DNA of 64,000 nt, taken from positions 62,001 to 126,000 of the forward strand of contig NZ_JZJL01000007.1 of the NCBI RefSeq assembly GCF_000971335.1. The letters are read 5' to 3'. Positions within the stretch are counted from its first letter, which is position 1. Every line of letters begins with the position of its first letter. The position numbers and the translations under genes are program-made. The notes beneath the pieces were generated by a model that made no database searches, was not told where the DNA came from, and saw only the letters and a list, made by a program, of their open reading frames with translations. Positions 37,177-46,825 of the stretch are shown piece by piece. The stretch comes from Chromobacterium vaccinii. Lineage in GTDB: Bacteria > Pseudomonadota > Gammaproteobacteria > Burkholderiales > Chromobacteriaceae.

Positions 37177-37194
37177 TTGTCATACTTTTGACAA
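37177..37194. promoter_or_regulatory. Palindrome upstream of the small cytochrome c gene
   Basis: TTGTCA-N6-TGACAA is a perfect 6-6-6 inverted repeat 49 bp before the start codon. It overlaps a CATACT -10-like box (37181-37186). It does not match the FNR/ANR consensus TTGAT-N4-ATCAA. Confidence 0.45.
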
Positions 37195-37242
37195 TGGCCG
37201 CCTGTCCGGGCGGCCACGTGAAACGCGATAGGGAGAACCACG

Positions 37243-37548
37243 ATGAAAAAAACCTTGCTCGCCGCTCTGCTGCTGGGCGCCGCCGCCGCGCCGGCGATGG
37301 CGAACATGCAGCTGGCGCAGAAATATAGCTGTACCGCCTGCCACACGGTGGACAAGAAGCTGGTCGGCCCCGCGTACAAGGATGTGGCCAAGAAATATGC
37401 CGGCGACAAGGGCGCCGAGGCCAAGCTGATCGCCAAGGTGAAAAACGGCGGTTCCGGCGTCTGGGGGCCGATCCCGATGACCCCGCATCCGAATATTCCC
37501 GACGCTGATCTGAAGGCGCTGGTGAAGTGGGTGCTGAGCCAGAAATAA
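37243..37548 (+). CDS. Small class I cytochrome c (c551/c552 type)
   Basis: This is a 101-residue periplasmic electron carrier. It has a signal peptide (cleaved after AMA, residue 20), a single heme-attachment motif CTACH (Cys30, Cys33, His34), the GPAYKDVAKKYAG segment typical of c551, and the axial Met79 in GPIPMTPHPNIPD. Proteins like this pass electrons to cytochrome oxidases or nitrite reductase. The gene has its own palindromic promoter region and two hairpins behind it, so it is monocistronic. The exact partner is unknown. Confidence 0.93.
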   Translation: MKKTLLAALLLGAAAAPAMANMQLAQKYSCTACHTVDKKLVGPAYKDVAKKYAGDKGAEAKLIAKVKNGGSGVWGPIPMTPHPNIPDADLKALVKWVLSQK

Positions 37549-37571
37549 ACACCGGTGTCCGGCTGTAATGA

Positions 37572-37626
37572 GGCAAGTCCGCAACGGATTTGCCCGAATT
37601 CAAAGGCGGCTTTTGCCGCCTTTGAA
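37572..37626 (+). terminator. Double hairpin after cytochrome c
   Basis: GGCAAGTCCG / CGGATTTGCC (37572-37581 with 37585-37594, one G-U pair) is followed by a perfect 12-bp hairpin TTCAAAGGCGGC / GCCGCCTTTGAA with TTTT loop (37599-37626). T-rich sequence after it is limited. Confidence 0.75.
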
Positions 37627-37689
37627 CTTGTAAGGGGGCCAGGGGTCGAAACCGGCATTCCCATTATATTTCTGCCAATTCGGGCGGAC

Positions 37690-37718
37690 TTGTTATCGGT
37701 ACTGAAACGGGCTATATA
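37690..37718 (+). promoter_or_regulatory. dksA promoter
   Basis: TTGTTA (37690-37695) and TATATA (37713-37718) with a 17-bp spacer. The leader to dksA is about 107 nt and holds no gene. The stretch 37627-37689 shows nothing recognisable. Confidence 0.6.
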
Positions 37719-37831
37719 AAATGTTAGTGCAATCGGTGATTATTGGGATTTCGCGCTGAATACAGTTGCGCAAACATTTGCCCGCCGGTAATCTTCTCCG
37801 CCTGTTGCCAACTCTGCTGGAAGCACCAAAC

Positions 37832-38242
37832 ATGGCCAAGCTGACCGAACAGGATATCCTCAACTGGGAAGGCGATGATTACATGAACGCCGACCACCTT
37901 GAGTTTTTCAAGGAACGGTTGTTGCAAATGCAGCAGGAGTTGCTGGTAAACGCCAACGCCACTGCCAACCACCTGCAGGAACAGGAAGCCACGCCTGATC
38001 CGGCCGACCGCGCCACTCTGGAAGAAGAGTACGCGCTGGAGCTGCGCACCCGCGACCGCGAGCGCAAGCTGCTGCAAAAGATCCAGGCGTCCATCCGCCA
38101 GATCGATGACGGCTCCTACGGCTTCTGCGAAGACACCGGCGAACCCATCGGCCTGAAGCGGCTGATGGCCCGTCCGACCGCCACGCTGTCGGTCGAGGCG
38201 CAGGAGCGCCGCGAACGGATGAAGCGCCAGTACGCCGACTAA
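37832..38242 (+). CDS. dksA: DksA, RNA-polymerase-binding transcription factor, single-cysteine type
   Basis: DksA enters the RNA polymerase secondary channel and, with ppGpp, represses rRNA and activates amino-acid promoters. The 136-residue product has the coiled coil with the functional tip DPADRA, and a C-terminal globular part GSYGFCEDTGEPIGLKRLMARPTATLS. The four zinc cysteines of the E. coli protein are reduced to one (in GFCEDTG); the others are Thr, Ser and Ala. The same pattern is known in alpha- and some betaproteobacteria, where DksA works without zinc. ATG 37832 is chosen as the start of the conserved MAKLTEQDIL; an ATG 66 bp upstream is less likely. A terminator follows. Confidence 0.94.
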   Translation: MAKLTEQDILNWEGDDYMNADHLEFFKERLLQMQQELLVNANATANHLQEQEATPDPADRATLEEEYALELRTRDRERKLLQKIQASIRQIDDGSYGFCEDTGEPIGLKRLMARPTATLSVEAQERRERMKRQYAD

Positions 38243-38263
38243 GCGTCGCCTCTTCCCGACATC

Positions 38264-38296
38264 AAGCGCCACCGCCGCAAGGCCGTGGCGCTTTTT
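38264..38296 (+). terminator. Intrinsic terminator after dksA
   Basis: AAGCGCCAC (38264-38272) pairs with GTGGCGCTT (38285-38293), and five T follow. Confidence 0.9.
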
Positions 38297-38305
38297 GTCT
38301 GGCGG

Positions 38306-38334
38306 TTGTCACCCGCGGACAAATCCGGTTATCT
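38306..38334 (+). promoter_or_regulatory. aroG promoter with overlapping inverted repeat
   Basis: TTGTCA (38306-38311) and TTATCT (38329-38334), spacer 17 bp. The -35 box lies in an inverted repeat TTGTC-N7-GACAA (38306-38322) that could be an operator. It differs from the E. coli TyrR box. Confidence 0.55.
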
Positions 38335-38376
38335 TGCTGCTATGCAGAAAACGACATAGCCACAAGGGACTACCGC

Positions 38377-39435
38377 ATGCAACGCCAGACCGACGACGTC
38401 AGAATCCGTGAAATCAAGGAACTGCTTCCTCCGATCGCCCACCTGTACGAACTGCCGATCAGCGAATCGGCGTCCGAGCTGATCTACAACACCCGTCGCG
38501 AGATCTCGGCCCTGCTGCGCGGCGAGGACGACCGGCTGCTGGTGGTGATCGGCCCCTGTTCCATCCACGACGTCGACGCCGCGGTCGAGTACGCGCAGAA
38601 GCTGGCGCCGCTGCGCGCCGCGCTGGCGGACGAGCTGGTGGTGGTGATGCGGGTCTATTTCGAGAAGCCGCGCACCACCGTCGGCTGGAAGGGCCTGATC
38701 AATGACCCGCACCTGAACGAGTCCTACGACATCAACGCCGGCCTGCGCATCGCGCGCCGCCTGCTGCTGACGCTGAACAGCCTGGGCATGCCTGCCGCCA
38801 CCGAATTCCTGGACATGATCACGCCGCAGTACTTCGCCGACCTGATCAGCTGGGGCGCGATCGGCGCCCGCACCACCGAAAGCCAGGTGCACCGCGAGCT
38901 GGCCTCCGGCCTGTCCTGCCCGGTGGGCTTCAAGAACGGCACCGACGGCAACCTGAAGATCGCCGTCGACGCGATCCGCTCGTCCAGCGTGCCGCACCAT
39001 TTCCTGTCGGTGACCAAGACCGGCCATTCCGCCATCGTCTCCACCGGCGGCAACCCGGACTGCCACGTGATCCTGCGCGGCGGCAAGGAGCCCAACTACT
39101 CGGCCGAGCACGTGCGCGCCGCCGCCGCCGAGCTGGCGGCCGTCGGCCTGCCGCAGAAGCTGATGGTGGACTTCAGCCACGCCAACAGCCGCAAGGACTA
39201 TCGCCGCCAGATGGAGGTCAGCGCCGATGTCGCCGGCCAGATCGCCGGCGGCGAGCGCGGCATCTTCGGCGTGATGGTGGAGAGCCATCTGGTGGAGGGC
39301 CGCCAGGACCAGAAGCCGGGCTGCGAGCTGAAGTACGGCCAGAGCATCACCGACGGCTGTCTGGGCTGGGACGATACCGAGAAGCTGCTGCGCCAGCTGG
39401 CCGACGCGGTCAAGGCGCGCCGCGCCGCCGCGTAA
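38377..39435 (+). CDS. aroG: 3-deoxy-7-phosphoheptulonate (DAHP) synthase, class I
   Basis: The enzyme condenses phosphoenolpyruvate and erythrose-4-phosphate, the first step of aromatic amino-acid synthesis. The 352-residue product is of the AroG/AroF/AroH type: metal Cys in VVIGPCSIHD, MRVYFEKPRTTVGWKGLINDP (in part), the substrate-binding GARTTESQVHRELASGLSCPVGFKNGTDG (in part), DFSHANS and GVMVESHL, and SITDGCLGWDDTE at the end. Feedback residues cannot be told apart here, so the regulating amino acid is not assigned. It is monocistronic. Confidence 0.96.
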   Translation: MQRQTDDVRIREIKELLPPIAHLYELPISESASELIYNTRREISALLRGEDDRLLVVIGPCSIHDVDAAVEYAQKLAPLRAALADELVVVMRVYFEKPRTTVGWKGLINDPHLNESYDINAGLRIARRLLLTLNSLGMPAATEFLDMITPQYFADLISWGAIGARTTESQVHRELASGLSCPVGFKNGTDGNLKIAVDAIRSSSVPHHFLSVTKTGHSAIVSTGGNPDCHVILRGGKEPNYSAEHVRAAAAELAAVGLPQKLMVDFSHANSRKDYRRQMEVSADVAGQIAGGERGIFGVMVESHLVEGRQDQKPGCELKYGQSITDGCLGWDDTEKLLRQLADAVKARRAAA

Positions 39436-39457
39436 GCGCCAGCCGGTTTCGGCCGCC

Positions 39458-39483
39458 CGATGCCCCGCCTTGGCGGGGCATCG
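39458..39483. terminator. Bidirectional hairpin between aroG and the esterase gene
   Basis: CGATGCCCCGCC / GGCGGGGCATCG with a 2-nt centre lies between two converging genes (stops at 39435 and 39500). T follows only sparsely on each strand. Confidence 0.7.
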
Positions 39484-39499
39484 TCGTTTCCGCTTCGCC

Positions 39500-40492
39500 T
39501 CAGGGCGCCGAAACCAGGCGGTCGGCCATCGCCTTCAGCGCCCGCATCTGCAGTCCGCTCTTCCAGGCGTAGGCCGGGCCGGTGTAACCGAACCAGTCCC
39601 AGCAGCCCTGAGGATTGGCCGCCGAGGTGGTGGTCTGCGGATACAGCACCAGGATGCGGTTGCTGTCGGCCCAGTTGTTGTAGCCGGCATGGGCGTAGAA
39701 GGCGTCGCCCACTTTGCCGGCGTACTGCTGGCAGCCGTGCAGCGCGATGTGCACCTTGCAGGCTTCGCCTTCGGCGCAGGCGCGCGGCACGTAAACAAAG
39801 CCCTCGTCCGCCAGGCTGCTGCCGGCGGCGGCGTAAGGCTTCTGGTTGAAGCGGACGATGCGGCCGGTCAGCGCCGAGGCTTTGGCCTGCAGCGCGCCGT
39901 AGATGTGCTGCAGGATCAGGCCGGCCTGGTCGTAGCCCTGGCCCTGCCAGCTGCAATGGTTGATGTAGGGAGAAGCGGTGGCGCCGCAGTCGTTGCCGTA
40001 GGCCGGGGTGATCTGGGCGTGGCCGGCCGGCAGCTGCTTCTGGTAGGCGATCTGCGCCGCCGGCACGCCCGCCAGTTGGAAGAAGGATGCGGCGGCGTCC
40101 ACCACCGGGGTGCGGACCGTGTTGTCCTGGGTGCCGCTGAACAGGTACACCCGGCGCTTGGCCAGATCGGCCAGCGGATCAATGCGGCCGGCGGCGGCGA
40201 ACTGCTTGGCGCTGGCCAGCAGCTGAGCCGGCTGGGGCGGCGGGCCGGCCATGCAGGCCACAGTGCCGGGCAGCGAGCCCTGGGCACAATAGTAGGGGCC
40301 GCCGGCCACCACGCCGGCACCGACCACCGACGCGGAATAGGCGACCTGGTACTGCGCCGCCATGAAGGCGCCGGACGACAGGCCGGAAACCGACGACTGC
40401 TTGGCGTCGCCATGGAAGGCGGGCAGCGGATCGGCGGCCCAGGCCGCCAGCGGCAGCGCGGCGGCCAGGCACAGCAAGGATTTGAGTTTCAT
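39500..40492 (-). CDS. Secreted PHB-depolymerase-like esterase
   Basis: This is a 330-residue exported serine hydrolase of the polyhydroxybutyrate-depolymerase/feruloyl-esterase group. A signal peptide covers residues 1-19 (LCLAAALPLAAWA). The nucleophile elbow GLSSGAFMAAQ (residues 37-47) sits close to the N-terminus, followed by VYLFSGTQDNTVR, which carries the likely acid, and VHIALHGCQQY with a likely catalytic-centre His; GCWDWFGYTGP near the C-terminus is also typical. Several Cys pairs suit an extracellular enzyme. Start ATG 40492 has CAAGGAGCG upstream. Its substrate, short-chain PHA or another ester, is not settled. A secreted nuclease gene lies directly upstream on the same strand. 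Confidence 0.82.
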   Translation of the reverse strand: MKLKSLLCLAAALPLAAWAADPLPAFHGDAKQSSVSGLSSGAFMAAQYQVAYSASVVGAGVVAGGPYYCAQGSLPGTVACMAGPPPQPAQLLASAKQFAAAGRIDPLADLAKRRVYLFSGTQDNTVRTPVVDAAASFFQLAGVPAAQIAYQKQLPAGHAQITPAYGNDCGATASPYINHCSWQGQGYDQAGLILQHIYGALQAKASALTGRIVRFNQKPYAAAGSSLADEGFVYVPRACAEGEACKVHIALHGCQQYAGKVGDAFYAHAGYNNWADSNRILVLYPQTTTSAANPQGCWDWFGYTGPAYAWKSGLQMRALKAMADRLVSAP

Positions 40493-40597
40493 CAACGCTC
40501 CTTGGAAGCATGCCGGCGCGGCCGGCGGGATGGGAAGGCGGAAAACGGCGAGCGGGTGTTCATGATGAAAATGGCAAATCATCGCGCAAATGGCAAT

Positions 40598-40607
40598 GAC
40601 AATTGTC
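40598..40607. promoter_or_regulatory. Short palindrome upstream of the PHB-depolymerase-like gene
   Basis: GACAATTGTC is a perfect 10-bp inverted repeat about 105 bp before the start at 40492, in an AT-richer stretch between the two secreted-enzyme genes. Confidence 0.3.
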
Positions 40608-40670
40608 GATTTTTCGTCGGAGAGGCGAAGCGGACTGCCCGGCAAGGCGCCGAGCCGCCTGCTTTCCAGG

Positions 40671-40691
40671 CCGGGGCCCGCGAGGCCCCGG
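40671..40691 (-). terminator. Hairpin after the DNase II-like gene
   Basis: CCGGGGCC / GGCCCCGG with a 5-nt loop starts 11 bases after the stop codon at 40702 (minus strand). There is no long T run. Confidence 0.6.
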
Positions 40692-40701
40692 CGGACGCGG
40701 C

Positions 40702-41958
40702 TTAGCGCGCGGCGGCGGCGGTGGAGCCGCCGATCAGCTTGGCGATGGACTGAGCCAGCGCGGCGTTGGGCAGCGCGAAGAACAGGCCGCCGCGGCCGTT
40801 CTGGGAGCTGGCGCAGTCGCCGGATAGCGCGCCTTCCTGGTTCATGTCGCCGAAGATCGCGTAGGACGCGCCGCCGCTGGTGCTGACGCCGATCTTGGCA
40901 TGGTTGTAGTTTTTGCCGGGGCCGCCCTTCAGCGAGAAGGTCTGGCCCTGCCAGCTGCCGGAGGTGGCGATGGCCACCGGACCCGGGGTCGGCAGGCGGC
41001 TGTCCCAGCAGGCCGGCTTGCCTGGCTTGGCGGTGCTCGGGATGGCGGTGCTCTTGCCGCTTTCCCACCAGGTGGCGGCGCGCAGGCCGATCCCTCCCAG
41101 CTCTGCCGAAACCAGCTGCCACGGCGGCACTTGCAAGGCCGACGGCTTGGAAATCAGCGTGACGCCGCTGGACAGCTTGCTGACTTGCGGCGTCGCGCTG
41201 TCAGACTTCTGCCCCAGCTGGCTCACCGCGTTCTGGATGTCGGCCGGGCCGCCGTTCCTGACGATCTGCGGGTTGCCCGGATCGGTGACCACGCTGGCGT
41301 TGGCCAACCCTTGCAGCACCGCCAGCACGTCGGCGCGGCTCAGCTTCAGCGAGAAGAAGTGCTGGCTGACTTCCACGTCGTTGTCGGCCACGCAACCCAG
41401 GGTGTTGCCGTCGCTGGTGCGCGGAAACTGGGCATTGCCGGAGGCCGGCCACGACGGCGTGCTGACCTGCATCACCACGCCGTTGCCCTGCGCGTCCCAG
41501 GCCAGCACCCCCTTGGAGTGGCCCCAGGGCGCCAGGCAGGCGTTGCCGGAGCACCTGGCGATGGCGGGATCGTCGTAGAACTGGTCGTTCCACACCACGT
41601 AGTTCAGCGCGCCGTTGTAGATCTGGCCGAAGGTGGCGCCTACCGGATCGGCCGGAGTGTCGCCGACGCAGCCGTTGCCCTGGGCGAGGCTGGGCTGGCT
41701 GCTGCTGGCGTAGATGTACTGCTGGCTGTAGCTGCCGGCGCTGGTATAGCCCTGCGGCGCGCCGCCGAACTGGCAGCGGTTGACCGGCGCGGCGCCGCCG
41801 CAGCCTGGGAAGGAATAGGCGTTGAATTTGAAGGCGAACCACCAGTCGACAGGGTGGCTGGCGTCCAGCAGCGGCGACGGGGCGGCGTGGCTTTGCAGCG
41901 CGGCGGCGGCGAGCGCCAGGCTCAGGCAGGCGCGGCGCCAGGATGACAGGGTGGGCAT
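40702..41958 (-). CDS. Secreted DNase II-family acid nuclease
   Basis: This is a 418-residue exported protein with a signal peptide (residues 1-25, ending in SHA) and many cysteines. The sequence follows the DNase II family: VDWWFAFKFN near the start, GQIYNGALNYVVWND, then WGHSKGVLAWD with the first HxK (His147, Lys149), and late in the protein NYNHAKIGV with the second HxK (His353, Lys355), followed by IFGDMNQEGALSGDC and NGRGGLFF. The two HxK half-sites form one phospholipase-D-like active site that cuts DNA without metal. DNase II is mostly animal, with scattered bacterial members in Burkholderia and relatives. ATG 41958 has AGGAGAAA upstream. It probably degrades extracellular DNA. Confidence 0.85.
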   Translation of the reverse strand: MPTLSSWRRACLSLALAAAALQSHAAPSPLLDASHPVDWWFAFKFNAYSFPGCGGAAPVNRCQFGGAPQGYTSAGSYSQQYIYASSSQPSLAQGNGCVGDTPADPVGATFGQIYNGALNYVVWNDQFYDDPAIARCSGNACLAPWGHSKGVLAWDAQGNGVVMQVSTPSWPASGNAQFPRTSDGNTLGCVADNDVEVSQHFFSLKLSRADVLAVLQGLANASVVTDPGNPQIVRNGGPADIQNAVSQLGQKSDSATPQVSKLSSGVTLISKPSALQVPPWQLVSAELGGIGLRAATWWESGKSTAIPSTAKPGKPACWDSRLPTPGPVAIATSGSWQGQTFSLKGGPGKNYNHAKIGVSTSGGASYAIFGDMNQEGALSGDCASSQNGRGGLFFALPNAALAQSIAKLIGGSTAAAAR

Positions 41959-42084
41959 GGCATTTCTCCTGTGATAGGTATTGTTAAGAACGAGCCGCGA
42001 GAGCGGCCGCGCCATGCTGATTGAGTATTGTGTGGAGAGTTTTAAGGCGAACGTCACCGCAACACTCGTTAACCAAGTGTCAAC

Positions 42085-42122
42085 TTATCCACAGATCCAT
42101 GGGTTTTGCCGAGTTACCCACA
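42085..42122 (+). promoter_or_regulatory. DnaA-box-like pair 3, 29-bp pitch
   Basis: TTATCCACA (42085-42093, exact consensus) and TTACCCACA (42114-42122, one mismatch) start 29 bp apart in the same orientation, 127-164 bp upstream of the DNase II-like gene on the other strand. Confidence 0.5.
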
Positions 42123-42159
42123 TTGCGGCAAGCGATGGGAAAAACAGGTAAAATAGACA

Positions 42160-42345
42160 AATGCGCGAACTCGATACTCTGATCGTCTCCAGACCCGGCA
42201 TCACCCCATCGCGGGGTGAGGGGGAGGAGTGCGCGCGCATCCCGGGAGCCTAGCTCCGTCCCCTCAAGCCCCGCCGCATGCGGCCGGGCTTGTCTTGTTG
42301 GCATCAAACGCCCAGCCGTCGGCATGTCTCGACATGGAGTTTTTT
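42160..42345 (+). ncRNA. Structured leader upstream of the methyltransferase gene
   Basis: Three stem-loops can be drawn: A, TCACCCC-ATCGC-GGGGTGA (42201-42219); B, GGAGC-CTA-GCTCC (42245-42257); C, AAGCCC...GGGCTT with an inner CCG/CGG stem (42266-42291), followed by TGTCTTGTT. Hairpin C looks like an intrinsic terminator 59 nt before the start codon. GAGGGG (42218-42223), overlapping the 3' arm of A, can also pair with CCCCTC (42260-42265), so alternate folds exist. It looks like an attenuator or riboswitch. I compared it mentally with the SAM, SAH, Mn, guanidine and preQ1 types without a convincing match. Confidence 0.4.
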
Positions 42346-42349
42346 GACA

Positions 42350-43078
42350 ATGACGCAAAACATCTACGACACCCCTGAGTTTTTCCATGGCTACAGCCAG
42401 TTGAACCGTTCCGTCCACGGCCTGGCCGGCGCGCCGGAATGGCCCAGCCTGCAAGCGTTGCTGCCGGAGCTGGCGGGCCGCGCGGTGGCAGATCTGGGCT
42501 GCGGCTACGGCTGGTTCTGCCGCTGGGCGCGCGAAGCCGGCGCCGGTTCGGCGCTGGGCCTGGATGTTTCTGAAAAAATGCTGGCCCAGGCCGCGGCGAT
42601 GACGGCCGACGACGCCATCGAATACCGGCGCCAGGACCTGGAAACGCTGCAATTGCCGCCAGCCGCCTTCGATCTGGTCTACAGCTCGCTGACCCTGCAT
42701 TACATCGCCGACCTGGCCGGCCTGCTGGCCGCCTGCCATCAAGCGTTGAAGCCGGGCGGCCGCCTGGTGTTCTCGATCGAGCACCCGATCTTCATGGCCG
42801 CCCGGCAGCCGCAATGGCTACAGGACGCGCAAGGACAGCGGTGCTGGCCGGTGAGCGGCTACCAGGACGAGGGCCCGCGCGTCACCCACTGGCTGGCCGA
42901 GGGCGTGATCAAGCAGCACCGCACCATCGGCACCTTGCTCAACCAGGTGATGGCGGCAGGCTTCACGCTGCGCCACGTCGAGGATTGGGGGCCCAGCGCC
43001 GGGCAGGTGGCGGCGATGCCGGAGCTGGCGGAGGAAAGGGAGCGGCCGATGCTGCTGCTGGTGGCCGCGCAGCGTTAG
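42350..43078 (+). CDS. Class I SAM-dependent methyltransferase
   Basis: This is a 242-residue Methyltransf_11/25-type enzyme. Motif I is VADLGCGYGWFCRWAREAG (residues 46-64), the acidic residue ending strand 2 is GLDVSEKML, and LVYSSLTLHYI is the post-motif region. The late RLVFSIEHPIFM is typical of the group of small-molecule methyltransferases often annotated as SAM-dependent or UbiE-like. The substrate is unknown. ATG 42350 with GGAG 10 bases upstream is chosen. The stop overlaps the first base of a MITE-like repeat. A terminator-like leader precedes it, suggesting control by attenuation. Confidence 0.85.
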   Translation: MTQNIYDTPEFFHGYSQLNRSVHGLAGAPEWPSLQALLPELAGRAVADLGCGYGWFCRWAREAGAGSALGLDVSEKMLAQAAAMTADDAIEYRRQDLETLQLPPAAFDLVYSSLTLHYIADLAGLLAACHQALKPGGRLVFSIEHPIFMAARQPQWLQDAQGQRCWPVSGYQDEGPRVTHWLAEGVIKQHRTIGTLLNQVMAAGFTLRHVEDWGPSAGQVAAMPELAEERERPMLLLVAAQR

Positions 43079-43213
43079 AGCCTGTTCAATGTCTGCTGCG
43101 CGTCGTGAGGGGCAACACGGCGAGTACCGCTGCAGAAGGCTCATGTGCCGCATGTACACTCCGCTTCTTCAGCCGTTTTCGCTCGCCTTTGCTCGCGAGA
43201 CTTTGAACCGGCC
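43078..43213. repeat. MITE-like repeat A (degenerate terminal inverted repeats)
   Basis: The 136-bp stretch starts GAGCCTGTTCAATGTCT and ends in a sequence whose reverse complement reads GGGCCGGTTCAAAGTCT; 14 of 17 positions agree. GAGCCTGTTCAA is typical of terminal repeats of IS5-group elements. There is no transposase, so it would be a non-autonomous remnant inserted just at the stop of the methyltransferase gene. Confidence 0.5.
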
Positions 43214-43226
43214 CGTTTGCAGACAA

Positions 43227-43249
43227 AAGCCCCCGCAAAGCGGGGGCTT
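43227..43249. terminator. Terminator of fadH
   Basis: AAGCCCCCG / CGGGGGCTT with loop CAAAG; on the minus strand it is followed by TTTTGTCT, 21 bases after the fadH stop. It can also end the methyltransferase transcript. Confidence 0.9.
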
Positions 43250-43270
43250 GGTCATGGGACGGCGGAAGGG

Positions 43271-46050
<2,780 letters not shown>

Positions 46051-46065
46051 TCCGCCGGCCGGCTG

Positions 46066-46177
46066 GAGCCGCTAACAAAACCTCGCAGAGAACCTGAGCC
46101 AAGGCGCGCCGACGCAGGCAGTACCAGTCGTACGACAAGGAGGCGCAACGCAGGATCAGGGGTTTGGTTAGCGGCTC
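46066..46177. repeat. MITE-like repeat B (17-bp terminal inverted repeats)
   Basis: A 112-bp element begins GAGCCGCTAACAAAACC and ends with the reverse complement of GAGCCGCTAACCAAACC; 16 of 17 bases match. The interior has no ORF. It fills the gap between the carbonic-anhydrase-like gene and the converging GST gene, ending directly at the GST stop codon. It resembles non-autonomous IS5-type elements. Confidence 0.7.
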
Positions 46178-46789
46178 TTATTCGCCGTGCTGGTCGGCGG
46201 CGCGGCGGTAGGCCGGGCGCGCTTCGATCGTGTCGACGAAGCGCGCCAGATTGGGGTAGCGGCCGCGGCCATCGCCCTTCACCGCGATCTGGGCGACGAA
46301 GGACAGCTGCACATCGGCGCCGGAGAGATCGTTGCCGACGAAGTAGTCGCGGCCCGCCAGTTGGCCGTCCAGATAGCCGAGGTGGTTTTGCAGCTCGCCG
46401 TGGATGCGGGGATGCAGCGGCGCGCCGGCCTCGCCCAGCCGGCCGACGTAGAGCTGCAGCAGGATGGGCAGCATCGCCGAGCCTTCGGCGTAATGCAGCA
46501 GCTGGACGTAGCGGTTGTAGTCGGAGGAGGCGATGTCCGGCGCGAAGCGGCCCTTGCCATAAGTGCGGATCAGGTAGTCGATGATGGCGCCGGACTCGAT
46601 CAGCACCGCGTCGCCGTCGCGCAGCACCGGCGCCTTGCCCAGCGGGTGGACGGCTTTCAGCTCCGGCGGCGCCAGCCGGGTCTGAGGATCGCGCTGGTAG
46701 CGGATCACCCGGTAATCCAGTCCGAGCTCTTCCAGCAGCCAGGTGATGCGGCGCGAGCGCGATTCATTCAGGTGGTGCACTTCTATCAT
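46178..46789 (-). CDS. Glutathione S-transferase family protein
   Basis: This is a 203-residue cytosolic GST. The thioredoxin-fold part has IEVHHLNESRSRRITWLLEEL with the catalytic-loop Ser, GKAPVLRDGDAVLIESGAI with cis-Pro and the glutathione-binding ES pair, and the C-terminal domain shows DLSGADVQLSFV. It resembles YghU/Gst3-type bacterial and fungal-like enzymes that act on small electrophiles. The stop codon TAA directly touches the end of the MITE-like repeat, so the last residues could have been altered by the insertion, though the end looks normal. The lipase gene lies 36 bp upstream, possibly in one transcript. Confidence 0.9.
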   Translation of the reverse strand: MIEVHHLNESRSRRITWLLEELGLDYRVIRYQRDPQTRLAPPELKAVHPLGKAPVLRDGDAVLIESGAIIDYLIRTYGKGRFAPDIASSDYNRYVQLLHYAEGSAMLPILLQLYVGRLGEAGAPLHPRIHGELQNHLGYLDGQLAGRDYFVGNDLSGADVQLSFVAQIAVKGDGRGRYPNLARFVDTIEARPAYRRAADQHGE

Positions 46790-46825
46790 GGCGAAACTCC
46801 AGTCGAAATGGGGAACAGGCGGCGC

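Larger units (their letters stand above)
41959..42349. other. Intergenic region between nuclease and methyltransferase genes
   Basis: This 391-bp region holds no gene I can support. From left to right it contains the nuclease promoter area, the imperfect palindrome ACACTCGTTAACCAAGTGT (42062-42080), a DnaA-box-like pair (42085-42122), a TAAAAT -10-like box (42149-42154), and a structured leader with a terminator-like hairpin (42200-42300). Confidence 0.6.
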
